In this document: positions 27,081-35,402 of the stretch, one piece after another | Position numbering within the stretch: the first letter of the stretch is position 1 | Layout: every line of letters begins with the position of its first letter | Source of the DNA: Kiritimatiellia bacterium | GTDB taxonomy: Bacteria; Verrucomicrobiota; Kiritimatiellia; RFP12; UBA1067 | Length of the DNA stretch: 64,000 bases | Assembly (NCBI GenBank): GCA_017520845.1 | Contig: JAFXEU010000067.1 | Location: 38,890 to 102,889, forward strand | Direction of reading: 5' to 3' | Notes under the pieces: generated by a model | Seen by the model: only the letters and a program-made list of their open reading frames with translations | The model's database searches: none | What the model was told of the DNA's origin: nothing | Program-made: the position numbers and the translations under genes

Positions 27081-27914
27081 TCAGGGTCTCAAAGGCGCAG
27101 GAGGCAGTCCCGACTCGACGCCCTCGATCGCGATACCGTGCCTGTCGGCGAAAGAAATCACCTCCGCCCTGTCGAGAAGAACGAGCCTCCCCGCCTGGAA
27201 CGCGAGCGCCGTCGCGCCGGCCTTTTTCATCTTCTTCAATGTCTTAAGCCCGACGACGGGAATATCAAAGCGCATATCGTGGCCCTCGCGCGCCGCCTTG
27301 AATACGACGCTGCCCCTGCCCGCGAGTTTCCCCCCGCGCCTGATCGCGGCGTTGGTACCCTCGAACGCCTCGACCGCGAGCACCATCCCCGAACGCACCA
27401 TGACCGTCTGACCGATATCATGACGCCCTACGTCGCGCGCGACATCGACCGCATGCTTTACATCGCTCTTTTCACCGTCGCTCAAAGTCCGCCGCGTAAG
27501 CGCACCTACACCGGGAATGTGCTCATCCATATAAAGGCTTGCGGGAAGAACAGTTACCCCTGCGGCCTCGATCTTTTCTATGAGTTTTCCGAAAATCGAA
27601 TGGGCATTTTTAACCGGCAGCTCGGCGAGCCATCTTTTAACCTCGTCGTCGAACTTGCCGCGAAAGAGAGAAAGAGGATTTATCTGTCCGGCGAGTATCG
27701 CGCCGCCGTAACCCTGCTCGCCCATCCAGCGGATCCCCTCTGCAATGCCGCCCAACGCGATCCGATGAACACCGTCGGCCGCTTTGCACGTGGCGCGTTC
27801 CGTGGAGCCCTTGACGGCGAGTACGTCAACGCGCTCGACGCCGGCTTTCTTGGCGCCTTCAACAACGAGCCGCGGATAACTGCCGCTGCCGGCGATTACG
27901 ATTAACTTATCCAT
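27081..27914 (-). CDS. lpxI: UDP-2,3-diacylglucosamine pyrophosphatase, LpxI type
   Basis: 277 residues of the LpxI (formerly DUF1009) family: MDKLIVIAGSGSYPRLVVEG, GGAILAGQINPLSLFRGKFD, then DVGRHDIGQTVMVRSGMVLA and GPMVFK-like sequence read here as GSVVFKAAREGHDMRFDIP. LpxI produces lipid X for the next enzyme, LpxB, encoded immediately downstream. LpxI replaces LpxH in many non-enteric Gram-negatives. Confidence 0.93.
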   Translation of the reverse strand: MDKLIVIAGSGSYPRLVVEGAKKAGVERVDVLAVKGSTERATCKAADGVHRIALGGIAEGIRWMGEQGYGGAILAGQINPLSLFRGKFDDEVKRWLAELPVKNAHSIFGKLIEKIEAAGVTVLPASLYMDEHIPGVGALTRRTLSDGEKSDVKHAVDVARDVGRHDIGQTVMVRSGMVLAVEAFEGTNAAIRRGGKLAGRGSVVFKAAREGHDMRFDIPVVGLKTLKKMKKAGATALAFQAGRLVLLDRAEVISFADRHGIAIEGVESGLPPAPLRP

Positions 27915-28003
27915 ATCTATGAATCCTGTTCACAACAATACGTAGGAACATTATATCATATTAAACGCCAACGGTAACAAAATCCCTGAAGCGCACCGGG
28001 CGG

Positions 28004-28765
28004 TTAAACGTTCCGCCCTAAAAGACGCGAGGCGAGATTTTTAAGGATCGACGCGTCTCCCGGAAGTTCCTCCAATGACCTGATCGCCGTCGCGGTCGTC
28101 TCAGCGGCGAGGCGCTCCGTCTCTTCCCTGGAGTACGGCGAATCGCCGTCCAGGAGATCGTCTTCGTATTGAAACGCGAGCCCGAGATTCAAGGCAAACG
28201 ATTTGAGGCTCGAGAGCGAAACGCCGTCGGCATTCGCCGCAAGCGCGCCCATCGCCGCAGCCGCCACGAAAAGATCGGCCGTCTTGTGCTCGTAGATGTA
28301 GGCGGTATCTCCGGTCGCCGCGATATCTTCAACCTGCCCCGCGACTACGCCCGCGCCCGCTTCGGCGAGAGCGGCGACGACTTTCGCCGCGTTCTTCGGC
28401 GTTTTTGCCGCTGCGGAGAACGCGAGCGCCTGCAAAGCGTCGCCGGCGAGTATCGCATTGACTTCGCCGAACTTTTTCCAGACGGTCGGTTTGCCGCGGC
28501 GCATCTCGTCGTTGTCCATCGACGGAAGATCGTCGTGGACAAGAGTGTAGTTGTGAAGAAGCTCTATCGCCGCCGCGGGATAGGCGGCGTCCCCGGCCCT
28601 GCCGCCCGCGGCAATCGCGGCGCCGAGCGCGATCAGGGGCCTGACTCTCTTTCCGCCCGTACCGACGGCGTAACGCATCGCGGCGGAAAGTTCCCTCGGC
28701 CGCACGTCTTCGCGCGGCAGAACTTCATCCAACGTTTTTTCAACCAGATCAAGTAAGCCGTTCAT
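28004..28765 (-). CDS. ispA: short-chain polyprenyl diphosphate synthase (farnesyl type)
   Basis: 253 residues if started at the ATG at 28765, which avoids overlap with ftsI and follows AGAGGAGAG. The first Asp-rich motif is HDDLPSMDNDEMRRGKPT and the second is FQYEDDLLDG; the upstream residues LLHNYTLV favour a C15 product. The enzyme joins isopentenyl units made by the ispF pathway, and farnesyl diphosphate feeds undecaprenol for cell-wall synthesis, matching its place after ftsI. A GGGCGG/CCGCCC hairpin overlaps its end without a T-run. Confidence 0.92.
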   Translation of the reverse strand: MNGLLDLVEKTLDEVLPREDVRPRELSAAMRYAVGTGGKRVRPLIALGAAIAAGGRAGDAAYPAAAIELLHNYTLVHDDLPSMDNDEMRRGKPTVWKKFGEVNAILAGDALQALAFSAAAKTPKNAAKVVAALAEAGAGVVAGQVEDIAATGDTAYIYEHKTADLFVAAAAMGALAANADGVSLSSLKSFALNLGLAFQYEDDLLDGDSPYSREETERLAAETTATAIRSLEELPGDASILKNLASRLLGRNV

Positions 28766-28787
28766 CGGTTCTCGCTCTCCTCTGAAA

Positions 28788-30584
28788 TCAATAATCTTCC
28801 TCCTCAAGTTCGTCGAGACGGTCCGGAACAACCTCAAGATAACGCATCGCCTTCTCCGTTATCCGCTTGAAAACCGGCCCCGCGGTGTTACCGCCGGCGT
28901 GATACCTGCGCTTTTCATCAAAGTCCAGCGAGACAAGAACGACGATCTTCGGGGGCACCGGTTCCGGATCGTCAGGATACCGCTTAACCACCCCCGAGGG
29001 GACGATGCCGCAGAACGTCGCGACGTAAAGGCCCGGCAAATATCCCTTAACCCCCTCTTTAGTCTTCTGCGCCGTACCAGTCTTGCCCGCTACGGAATAG
29101 CCCTTGACTTTCGCGCGCCTGGCCGTACCCTTAGGAGTCGTCACGTCGAGCATCATCTCGCGAACGGTATGGGCGGTCGAGGCTTTTATCACGCTCTCGC
29201 CGGGATCCTCCTGATGACTGAGAAGATCATTCTTCTCGGCATCGACAATTTTATCGACGATATACGGTTTTTTACGTATTCCGTCATTTGCGATGGTCTG
29301 GTATGCCGAAGCCATCTGAATGGGAGTTACCGAGATACCCTGTCCTATCGGCGCCCTGGACATGGTCGCCTTGTTCCATTTCCTGTAATCCCACAGGATG
29401 CCGATCTCCTCGCGAGGCAGTTCGATCCCGACCCTTCTGCCGAAACCGAACCGTCTCATATACCCGTAAACGCGTTTCGGGCCCATGTCATACCCGAGTT
29501 TACCGATGACGATGTTCGACGATTCGACAATTGCGTCTTTGACGGTAATGACGGGATCCATCTTATGGCTGTCGTTGGGAAGTCTGTAATATTTGTAAGC
29601 GCCGTTCGAATCCTTCTCGTCCCTCTTTGTCGAATAACGCGTATCCGGCTTCGCGAACCCGCAGTCGATCGCCGCGGCCGCCGTAATGACCTTCATGACG
29701 CTGCCGGGCTCATAAACATAACCGATCACCTTGTTTAAAGTGACGGGATCTTTAATATCGTACGTTTTCTGCAGATCCATCTCGGGATACGTGGCCATCG
29801 CGAGAACCTTTCCCGTCTTCACGTCAAGAATCACGCACCAGCCGGATCCGGCACCGTACTCGACGACTCCCGCGGCCAATTCCTCCTCAACGGTCTTCTG
29901 CAGAAAATTGTCTACCGTTAGAATCACGTCCGCACCGTGCTTCGGCGGAATATTCAATTCTATTTTGTCTTTGATGAGATCGCCGTTCGCGTCGAGCTTG
30001 CCCCTGATTTCACCGCGCGTTCCGCACAGATACCTGTTAAATTTTTCATTAATCCCTTTTATGACATGGCTTAAACGGTTGCTCTCGAAATATTTCCGGA
30101 AATACGTCTCCTCGATCTTAATTCCCGCGACGATGGATCTGTTGCTCAGGATATCATGAACCGCTTTGCTGTCTGAAACGCCGAGATACTGATTTTGAAA
30201 ACCGGGGCCTCTGGTCTTCTCAAGCATCGCAAAAACATTCTTCGGGGGCAGCCCCAGCTGGGTCGCTATGGTTTTAGCCTGCGCCTTCGGGGATCTCGGA
30301 GTCTTTTCGCCGGGAGGGATCACCTTGCTTTTTTTCAGGAGGACCGGATCCAGACGATACCGCCAGGCGGGCATCGACCTTACAAGCGGATACGGCTCGC
30401 GTCCGAACGCCGAACAGTATATCCCGCCGCGGACCGGAGCGATTTCATCACAGAAATCATATTGAGGCAGCTTGTCCACATCAATGATGAAATGCGCCTT
30501 GATCAGTGAATATGACGAATATGCGGCCAGCCCCAGCAGGATAACGACAGGAAAATAGAACTTCAGGTTCTTCGAGAGCTGCAT
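28788..30584 (-). CDS. ftsI: FtsI-type peptidoglycan D,D-transpeptidase (class B PBP)
   Basis: 598 residues. One N-terminal membrane anchor (about 8-28), a PBP dimer domain, and a transpeptidase domain with the catalytic S-x-x-K in EPGSVMKVITAAAAID, the S-x-N in IVESSNIVIGKLG and the K-T-G in AGKTGTAQK. No PASTA domain. Position directly after rsmH and an FtsL-like gene identifies it as the septal enzyme, not the elongation PBP2. Confidence 0.93.
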   Translation of the reverse strand: MQLSKNLKFYFPVVILLGLAAYSSYSLIKAHFIIDVDKLPQYDFCDEIAPVRGGIYCSAFGREPYPLVRSMPAWRYRLDPVLLKKSKVIPPGEKTPRSPKAQAKTIATQLGLPPKNVFAMLEKTRGPGFQNQYLGVSDSKAVHDILSNRSIVAGIKIEETYFRKYFESNRLSHVIKGINEKFNRYLCGTRGEIRGKLDANGDLIKDKIELNIPPKHGADVILTVDNFLQKTVEEELAAGVVEYGAGSGWCVILDVKTGKVLAMATYPEMDLQKTYDIKDPVTLNKVIGYVYEPGSVMKVITAAAAIDCGFAKPDTRYSTKRDEKDSNGAYKYYRLPNDSHKMDPVITVKDAIVESSNIVIGKLGYDMGPKRVYGYMRRFGFGRRVGIELPREEIGILWDYRKWNKATMSRAPIGQGISVTPIQMASAYQTIANDGIRKKPYIVDKIVDAEKNDLLSHQEDPGESVIKASTAHTVREMMLDVTTPKGTARRAKVKGYSVAGKTGTAQKTKEGVKGYLPGLYVATFCGIVPSGVVKRYPDDPEPVPPKIVVLVSLDFDEKRRYHAGGNTAGPVFKRITEKAMRYLEVVPDRLDELEEEDY

Positions 30585-30598
30585 GCCGATAACTCGTA

Positions 30599-31030
30599 CT
30601 AACGAATCACTCGCCTGTTTTCGGGACGGACCCGACTGCCGCCGTAATTCGCGGTCGCGCTGTCCTTCTTCCTGCGGCGAAGAATAGCGACGGAATTCTG
30701 GCCGGGAAGCACCTTCCCGCTCGAGCTCATCTGCACGATCTGGCTCGGTCTGGGGTAATTCATCGACATGCCCCTCGAAACAAGAGCGCGGTCGAGATTC
30801 ACCGAAGACTTTTCAGCGTCCCAGTTGATGATGTTCTTTTCCAGCTCCGTCTTCTCGCTGGCAAGCTCCATCTCCTTGTCGGCGATGGACTTTGTCAGCT
30901 GCGAACAGCTGGACGACGCCATCAGATTCAGCACGACCATGACAAAGACCGTAAGAATAATCGCGCCGATATGCATCGTGTGCGCCGTGACGCGCGACAT
31001 CCTTTTGGAAATCTTTCTGTTCTTCCTCAT
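30599..31030 (-). CDS. FtsL-like cell-division protein
   Basis: 143 residues from the ATG at 31030, which has GGAGAA at good distance; a TTG two codons upstream is less likely. It has a basic N-terminus, one membrane helix near 20-42, then a short coiled coil (KSIADKEMELASEKTELEKN), the topology of FtsL, which bridges FtsB/FtsQ and FtsI. Identification rests mainly on topology and on the position between rsmH and ftsI. The C-terminus is basic. Confidence 0.7.
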   Translation of the reverse strand: MRKNRKISKRMSRVTAHTMHIGAIILTVFVMVVLNLMASSSCSQLTKSIADKEMELASEKTELEKNIINWDAEKSSVNLDRALVSRGMSMNYPRPSQIVQMSSSGKVLPGQNSVAILRRRKKDSATANYGGSRVRPENRRVIR

Positions 31031-31032
31031 CT

Positions 31033-31971
31033 TCAATTCTCCTTCACTTCAATGACGCGCAGCTTCGCGCTGCGGGATCTCGGATTCAAATTCAATTCCT
31101 CTTCCGCGGCCTTTACGGCTTTTCGCGTCACAGCGACGGCGCGCGGAAGCGCACCTTCCCATTTCTCGCCGCCCTGCTGGAGCGACACCATCTTACCGAC
31201 GTGGGCGGCGAAGAACCTCTTCACGACTCTGTCGGTCAGCGACTCGAACGTGATGACCGCGAATCTTCCACCGGACTTAAGAATCGAAATACCGTCCTCA
31301 AGCGCCCTTTCGAGCTCACCCATCTCGTCGTTGACCGCCATCCTGAGCGCCTGAAAGACGCGCGTCGCGGGATGATGGCCGCCGCGTCTACCGACAAGCC
31401 GCTCGATAAAGTCCGCGAGCTCGAGCGTCGTCTCGAAACGCTTCTTCGCGCGCGCGGCCGCGATCGCCTTCGCTATCCGCACCGCCTGGGGCTCTTCGCC
31501 GAGGTTGCGGAAAATTTTCGTCAACTCTCCCGCATCCTCCCCGTTTACGATATCCGCCGCGCTTACGCCTCCCGCGCGGTCCATGCGCATGTCAAGGGGT
31601 CCGTCCCTGAGAAAGCTGAAGCCACGTCCGGCTTCATCCAACTGAGGACTCGACACACCCAGGTCAAGCAGGATCCCATCGACTTTCTTCCAACCTTTTT
31701 CATCAGCCAACCTCTTTAAATCACCGTGTCTTCCTTTCGCGACCGACAGATTCGCGAAAATTTCCGGCTCGCCGCCGGCGATCTTCGCGACCTCTTCAAG
31801 CGCCTGGTCGTCGCGGTCTATACCAAGCACCTTACCCCCGAGCGCAAGTATCTCTCTCGTGTGGCCGGCGCGCCCGAGCGTACCGTCTATATACAACCCG
31901 TCCGGCTTCACGGCGAGGGCGGAAATCGTCTCTGACAACAGTACAGGCTTGTGCCCGGTATCGTGCGCCAT
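31033..31971 (-). CDS. rsmH: 16S rRNA (cytosine-1402-N4)-methyltransferase
   Basis: 312 residues of the RsmH/MraW family: HKPVLLSETISAL, the SAM-binding YIDGTLGRAGHTREIL, ILLDLGVSSPQLDEAGRGFS and FQALRMAVNDEMGELERAL. It N4-methylates C1402 of 16S rRNA in the decoding centre. It lies 20 bp after mraZ and ends 2 bp before the FtsL-like gene. Confidence 0.96.
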   Translation of the reverse strand: MAHDTGHKPVLLSETISALAVKPDGLYIDGTLGRAGHTREILALGGKVLGIDRDDQALEEVAKIAGGEPEIFANLSVAKGRHGDLKRLADEKGWKKVDGILLDLGVSSPQLDEAGRGFSFLRDGPLDMRMDRAGGVSAADIVNGEDAGELTKIFRNLGEEPQAVRIAKAIAAARAKKRFETTLELADFIERLVGRRGGHHPATRVFQALRMAVNDEMGELERALEDGISILKSGGRFAVITFESLTDRVVKRFFAAHVGKMVSLQQGGEKWEGALPRAVAVTRKAVKAAEEELNLNPRSRSAKLRVIEVKEN

Positions 31972-31991
31972 ACCTTCCGCCCTCCTTCAGA

Positions 31992-32477
31992 TTAGAACCC
32001 GGCGATCTCAAGGGCTTCGCCAAGAGCGACCTGATCGACCGTCGCGGCGTCGCCGAGAGCCTTCGGATCCCAGAGTTTGATCATACGCACCGAACCCACC
32101 ATCGCAACCGTCGTCGTCAAGTTCGCAAACTGAAGGAGCTTGTCGCTGACGCGGATTCGGCCTTGAACATCAAGCATAAGCTGTTCAGAGTTTCCGCCGA
32201 TGACCTGAAGAGCGCGATTGAGCGCCGGATCAAAGAGCGCTTTTTCGCGTAACTTCGCTAAACGGGCCTCCATCTCGGCTCTCGGCACGAGATTAAGACA
32301 CCCTTCCTTATGGTCAGGCATAACGTACACATAGTCAGGCTCGCCCATCGTAGCGCGCCATTCGCGGGGAATGGTAAAACGCTTTTTAGGGTCCAGCGCA
32401 TGATCAAAGCGCCCCACCAAGACGCCCGACACGGCCTGAGTCGACTCTGCGACACTCTGTTTGCCTACTTTTGACAT
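31992..32477 (-). CDS. mraZ: MraZ, transcriptional regulator of the division cluster
   Basis: 161 residues with the AbrB-like MraZ repeats: GRFDHALDPKKRFTIPREWR near the N-terminus and LMLDVQGRIRVSDKLLQFAN later. MraZ binds direct repeats before its own promoter. About 20 residues precede the usual start of the family. I choose the ATG at 32477; a TTG at 32489 would overlap the -10 box and a GTG further in is also possible. The mRNA leader would then be only a few nucleotides. First gene of mraZ-rsmH-ftsL-ftsI-ispA. The prophage left end lies 124 bp upstream. Confidence 0.88.
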   Translation of the reverse strand: MSKVGKQSVAESTQAVSGVLVGRFDHALDPKKRFTIPREWRATMGEPDYVYVMPDHKEGCLNLVPRAEMEARLAKLREKALFDPALNRALQVIGGNSEQLMLDVQGRIRVSDKLLQFANLTTTVAMVGSVRMIKLWDPKALGDAATVDQVALGEALEIAGF

Positions 32478-32506
32478 TTCTTGACACAATTATACACTTC
32501 TTGACA
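32471..32506 (-). promoter_or_regulatory. direct repeats around the mraZ -10 box, candidate MraZ operator
   Basis: On the minus strand TGTCAA occurs three times, ending at 32501, 32481 and 32471, so the copies are 20 and 10 bp apart, one or two helical turns. The first two share the longer TGTCAAGAA. They bracket the TATAAT of mraZ. MraZ normally binds short G-rich direct repeats 10 bp apart upstream of itself; here the unit differs but the spacing fits. Confidence 0.45.
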
Positions 32507-32517
32507 CCACATTGCAA
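32489..32517 (-). promoter_or_regulatory. mraZ promoter
   Basis: On the minus strand TTGCAA (32512-32517) and a perfect TATAAT (32489-32494) are 17 bp apart. Transcription would start about 5 nt before the chosen mraZ start. Confidence 0.6.
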
Positions 32518-32600
32518 CAAGAAATTTTTAAAAAAATAATTTTTGTAATTTTTCTTAAGTTTTAGCCCCTTGCTTTAAGCTAAAGAGGTTTTGTAAGCGT

Positions 32601-32710
32601 TGATTTGAGCGAGGCGATTTGAGAAAGTGCGAATTGTTGAGAATAAGAGAGATAGTGATTTGAGCGAGGCGATTTGAGAAAGTGCGAATTGTTGAGAATA
32701 AGAGAGATAG
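32601..32710. repeat. perfect 55-bp tandem duplication at the prophage left terminus
   Basis: 32601-32655 and 32656-32710 are identical over 55 bp. Each copy begins with the terminal TG and contains two TTGAGAA boxes at offsets 18 and 36, so each is a potential complete left transposase-binding end. Confidence 0.95.
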
Positions 32711-32847
32711 GCGAGATTAACTCGTTTTTTTTTATGCCGTTTTTTCATTTATCGCGCCGCGCGTCTCATTTGCGATCGCGAAAGACATTTTGAGAAAGTT
32801 GGCCGCGAAAAAGCCGAAAAACTTGAAAAGTATCAAATTGTTGAGAA
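32619..32847 (+). promoter_or_regulatory. left-end transposase binding boxes (TTGAGAA x6)
   Basis: TTGAGAA begins at 32619, 32637, 32674, 32692, 32790 and 32841. The wider contexts fall into two kinds, TTTGAGAAAGT and AATTGTTGAGAA. Mu-type ends carry several MuA sites spaced over about 150-200 bp, which matches. The rest of the 32711-32894 stretch has no gene. Confidence 0.6.
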
Positions 32848-32894
32848 ATCATATGATTCTGAATCGGCATTGCAAGGCGCATTGCAAGGGCAAA

Positions 32895-32929
32895 AAAAGC
32901 CCCTTGCAACTGCGTCGCAAGGGGCTTTT
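32895..32929 (-). terminator. terminator of the leftward early operon
   Basis: A perfect 13-bp inverted repeat, AAAAGCCCCTTGC (32895-32907) and GCAAGGGGCTTTT (32917-32929); on the minus strand it is followed by T residues. It stops early transcription before the left end and the host mraZ. Confidence 0.85.
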
Positions 32930-32952
32930 AAGGTATTCTAAAGGTGGCTGCA

Positions 32953-33543
32953 TCAAAGCCAATTGACCCGAAATGGGATGTTGGTGTAATAATCAGGCGG
33001 CACTTCCTGTCGGATCACGATCGGTCCGTTCACTTCATATTGTACATGAGTCGAGAAGGCGGACCGCGACTGCCACTTCCGGAGCAGACGCCGACGGTGT
33101 GTATCGAGCATGGCGAAGACTCTCCTGGCGTCAGCAATGGAGAGGTCTACCCAGTAGCCGTCATCGTCCAAGCTGCGCCCGTTCGGGAGTCGTGCCTGAT
33201 CAAGTAAGCCGCCGAGATAAGCCCGCGCCTCAGTCTGATCACCACCCTTCAGCTGCATAAGCTGGAGAGAGAGAACTTTAATGAGATAAGCCCATCTTTT
33301 CTTATCTTGGTCGCCGCAGTTAATCGCCTCTTCGAAATGCCCCGCGTCGGCGTGAAATTGGCTCAAGACGGCATCGAGATCAGACGTCTTAGATAGTTCT
33401 TTCATCGAACTTTTGCCGCACGCCGCCAGCATCGTCGAGCGACGGTATTCCTCTCGCTCAGCTTTATCGGTTATTCCGAGATTTTGACAAGCCGCCGCGA
33501 ACGCTTTCCAATAGAGCGAAACTTGCGCTTTAGACAGATTCAT
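32953..33543 (-). CDS. phage early protein, possibly GemA/gp16-like
   Basis: 196 residues, last gene of the early operon, overlapping the DUF3164 gene by 14 bp. The N-terminus (MNLSKAQVSLYWKAFAAACQNLGITDKAEREEYRRSTM is the region; key residues Lys5, Gln7, Tyr11, Trp12, Tyr33, Arg34) recalls GemA-type proteins, which begin with a helix followed by a D-x-x-Y-R stretch, and such a gene follows DUF3164 in many Mu-like phages. A C-terminal basic helix (LDTHRRRLLRKWQSRS) could contact DNA. The similarity is weak, and I would not assign GemA firmly. Confidence 0.6.
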   Translation of the reverse strand: MNLSKAQVSLYWKAFAAACQNLGITDKAEREEYRRSTMLAACGKSSMKELSKTSDLDAVLSQFHADAGHFEEAINCGDQDKKRWAYLIKVLSLQLMQLKGGDQTEARAYLGGLLDQARLPNGRSLDDDGYWVDLSIADARRVFAMLDTHRRRLLRKWQSRSAFSTHVQYEVNGPIVIRQEVPPDYYTNIPFRVNWL

Positions 33544-34165
33544 TCCTCACCTCCTGAGTCGGCCAGCAGTCGGCGATATCAAGGCGAATCGCGCGGAAAT
33601 CGCCCTGGGTAGAATTGCGCTTTTCGCAAATGAGATACTGCTTGCCCTTCTCCGGCTTCAGGGCTTCCTGCAGAATCAATTTCGCCTCACGCCATTTGGC
33701 GTTGTCGACTTCCATTCTCATAAGCGAGAGAATGCGCCCGGTCGAGAGAAAACCCTGCGAATTGGCCTTGAACGCCTCCTTCACGAGGAGCCGAAGAGCC
33801 GAGACATCGACGCCGTCGACGCGATCGAGAATGCTGCCGACATAATCGAGCATCAGTTCCCGGGCGCGGATTACGCGCTCATCGAGCCGGATATTGTACT
33901 GCTGACGGATCGCGACCTGAATAAGACCGTCGAAGCTGCGAGCCGAAAAGTTGCCCTTAGTGCCGAGCGATTCCTTAAGCTTTGCGAGTTCGTCAAGATC
34001 CTTGATCGAGTCGGCGACGACCGTCTCAAGGTTGGCTCTCGCCTTCTCGAAGCGGGCGAGAATACGCCGCGTAACACGGTCACGCGCCTTATCGTAGGCG
34101 CTCACGTATTTGAGCGGTATCGCGTTGCCGTTGGAATCAATCATCGTTGTTACTGTCTTGGCCAT
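33530..34165 (-). CDS. DUF3164 family phage protein
   Basis: 211 residues of the DUF3164 family, a conserved early protein of Mu-like phages with unknown activity. Key parts are the N-terminal DSNGNAIPLKYVSAYDKARD, the central NFSARSFDGLIQVAIRQQYN and the C-terminal ILQEALKPEKGKQYLI followed by R-x-x-x-G-x-F-R-A-I-R-L-D-I. It follows the Cys-rich mini-gene and MuB gene on the same strand, as in related transposable phages. Confidence 0.85.
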   Translation of the reverse strand: MAKTVTTMIDSNGNAIPLKYVSAYDKARDRVTRRILARFEKARANLETVVADSIKDLDELAKLKESLGTKGNFSARSFDGLIQVAIRQQYNIRLDERVIRARELMLDYVGSILDRVDGVDVSALRLLVKEAFKANSQGFLSTGRILSLMRMEVDNAKWREAKLILQEALKPEKGKQYLICEKRNSTQGDFRAIRLDIADCWPTQEVRNESV

Positions 34166-34168
34166 AAC

Positions 34169-34312
34169 TCAATTTCCTTTCTTTTTGAGTTTTGATTTTT
34201 TTGGTTTTTCATCGCCCGGCTGGCGATACTTACATTCAAGAACTCTTGCCCCGGCGAAAAGGCTGCATTTACCGTCCTTGCACCACTTGCAGCTTTTATT
34301 GTTGCAAATCAT
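34169..34312 (-). CDS. Cys-rich 47-aa protein, probable small zinc-binding protein
   Basis: Short ORF between MuB and DUF3164: ATG at 34312 directly follows the MuB stop (TAAATG). It encodes MICNNKSCKWCKDGKC, then 31 further residues ending in a basic tail (KPKKSKLKKKGN). Cysteines at 3, 8, 11, 16 and 28 could form a zinc knuckle. It fills the gap exactly and ends 4 bp before the next start, so it is probably real. No family assigned. Confidence 0.6.
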   Translation of the reverse strand: MICNNKSCKWCKDGKCSLFAGARVLECKYRQPGDEKPKKSKLKKKGN

Positions 34313-35374
34313 TTAGACCTCCTCAAACTGCGCCTTATAGACAGCCCTGAAGCTTTCCCAATTCTTCGGATGCTTCTCTTTGGCGTAATTGTTGCCGTTG
34401 CACCAGCTAGCCGTAAGCGCGAGACACGAAGTGAGACGGTTCATCTTAATGCGGTCAAGAAGCGCATCAACACAAGCGGTAGAACCCTTAATTCCATACG
34501 CTTCCGCCGCGAGAAGAATATCCTCAAGAGGCAGCCTATTCGGCAAGGTCATAACGCGCTGACACCTCTCATCAATCTGCACGAGCCAGCCTTTCATCTT
34601 GGCGTCGTTGATGAGGTCGTCTTCAAGCGACTTAGTACCGCAAAGAACCATTCCGCAGCCGGAGTTATCCCAGATTTCGCGGATCCATTCAATGCACTTC
34701 ATCGCCGTTCCCTTACCCGCCGACATGACAAGTTCGTGCAGCTCGTCGATGATCAGCAAGGTATTGCGTCCAATAGCCTTGGCAACGCGCTGCCGGGCGT
34801 CGTCGACGCGGACCGCGCTATTAACGCCCACCGCCCGCGAGAACGCTTCAACAACAAGCTTCATCGTAGGCGCCGCCGGGATGCGGACAAAGCAGACCTG
34901 CTTGTTTGAGCGGCGCATATACTCCTTAAGGCAGTACGTCTTACCGATCTGCGACGGCCCCACCAGACGGACAACCGCGTTTCTCGTGATCGCAAAGTTG
35001 CAGAGATTCTCAATCCTCTTCCAAACCGAGTTCTCGATGAAGCGGTCAGAGCGCATTCTTTCGCGCTCACGCTCAAGCTCAAGATAAGAGTCAATCTGCT
35101 TAACGACCTTATCAAGCGCCCCCTCATACTTGCCCGCGAAAAGCCGCGAAAGCGTCGCGCCCGAATAATCAACGAGCGCCCCCGTCTGGTCGAACGAGTA
35201 CCCCTTTGCCTTGCCGAGATTAAAGAGTCGGATAATCGACTCCAAACCCTCCTCCGATACACGCCCGGAGTCGACATAGACGCGGCACGTCTGGCGCACC
35301 TGATCGGCCGAGCGGTTCATCCCCTGCGACGGTGTCGCCGCGATAAGGTCGGTTACTGTTTCCGGTATTATCAT
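34313..35374 (-). CDS. MuB-like AAA+ ATPase, transposition target-selection protein
   Basis: 353 residues. An N-terminal HTH-like part (SFDQTGALVDYSGATLSRLF) precedes the ATPase domain with Walker A VGPSQIGKTYCL and Walker B TLLIIDELHEL. MuB homologues coat target DNA, deliver it to the transposase and give target immunity. It lies 28 bp after the MuA-like gene, the usual A-B order. Confidence 0.9.
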   Translation of the reverse strand: MIIPETVTDLIAATPSQGMNRSADQVRQTCRVYVDSGRVSEEGLESIIRLFNLGKAKGYSFDQTGALVDYSGATLSRLFAGKYEGALDKVVKQIDSYLELERERERMRSDRFIENSVWKRIENLCNFAITRNAVVRLVGPSQIGKTYCLKEYMRRSNKQVCFVRIPAAPTMKLVVEAFSRAVGVNSAVRVDDARQRVAKAIGRNTLLIIDELHELVMSAGKGTAMKCIEWIREIWDNSGCGMVLCGTKSLEDDLINDAKMKGWLVQIDERCQRVMTLPNRLPLEDILLAAEAYGIKGSTACVDALLDRIKMNRLTSCLALTASWCNGNNYAKEKHPKNWESFRAVYKAQFEEV

Positions 35375-35402
35375 TTTATTTGGTCCCTTCTTTTTTTATG
35401 AG

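Noticed and set aside
27998..28018. GGGCGG/CCGCCC hairpin as ispA terminator
   Set aside because: Overlaps the coding end and lacks a T-run.
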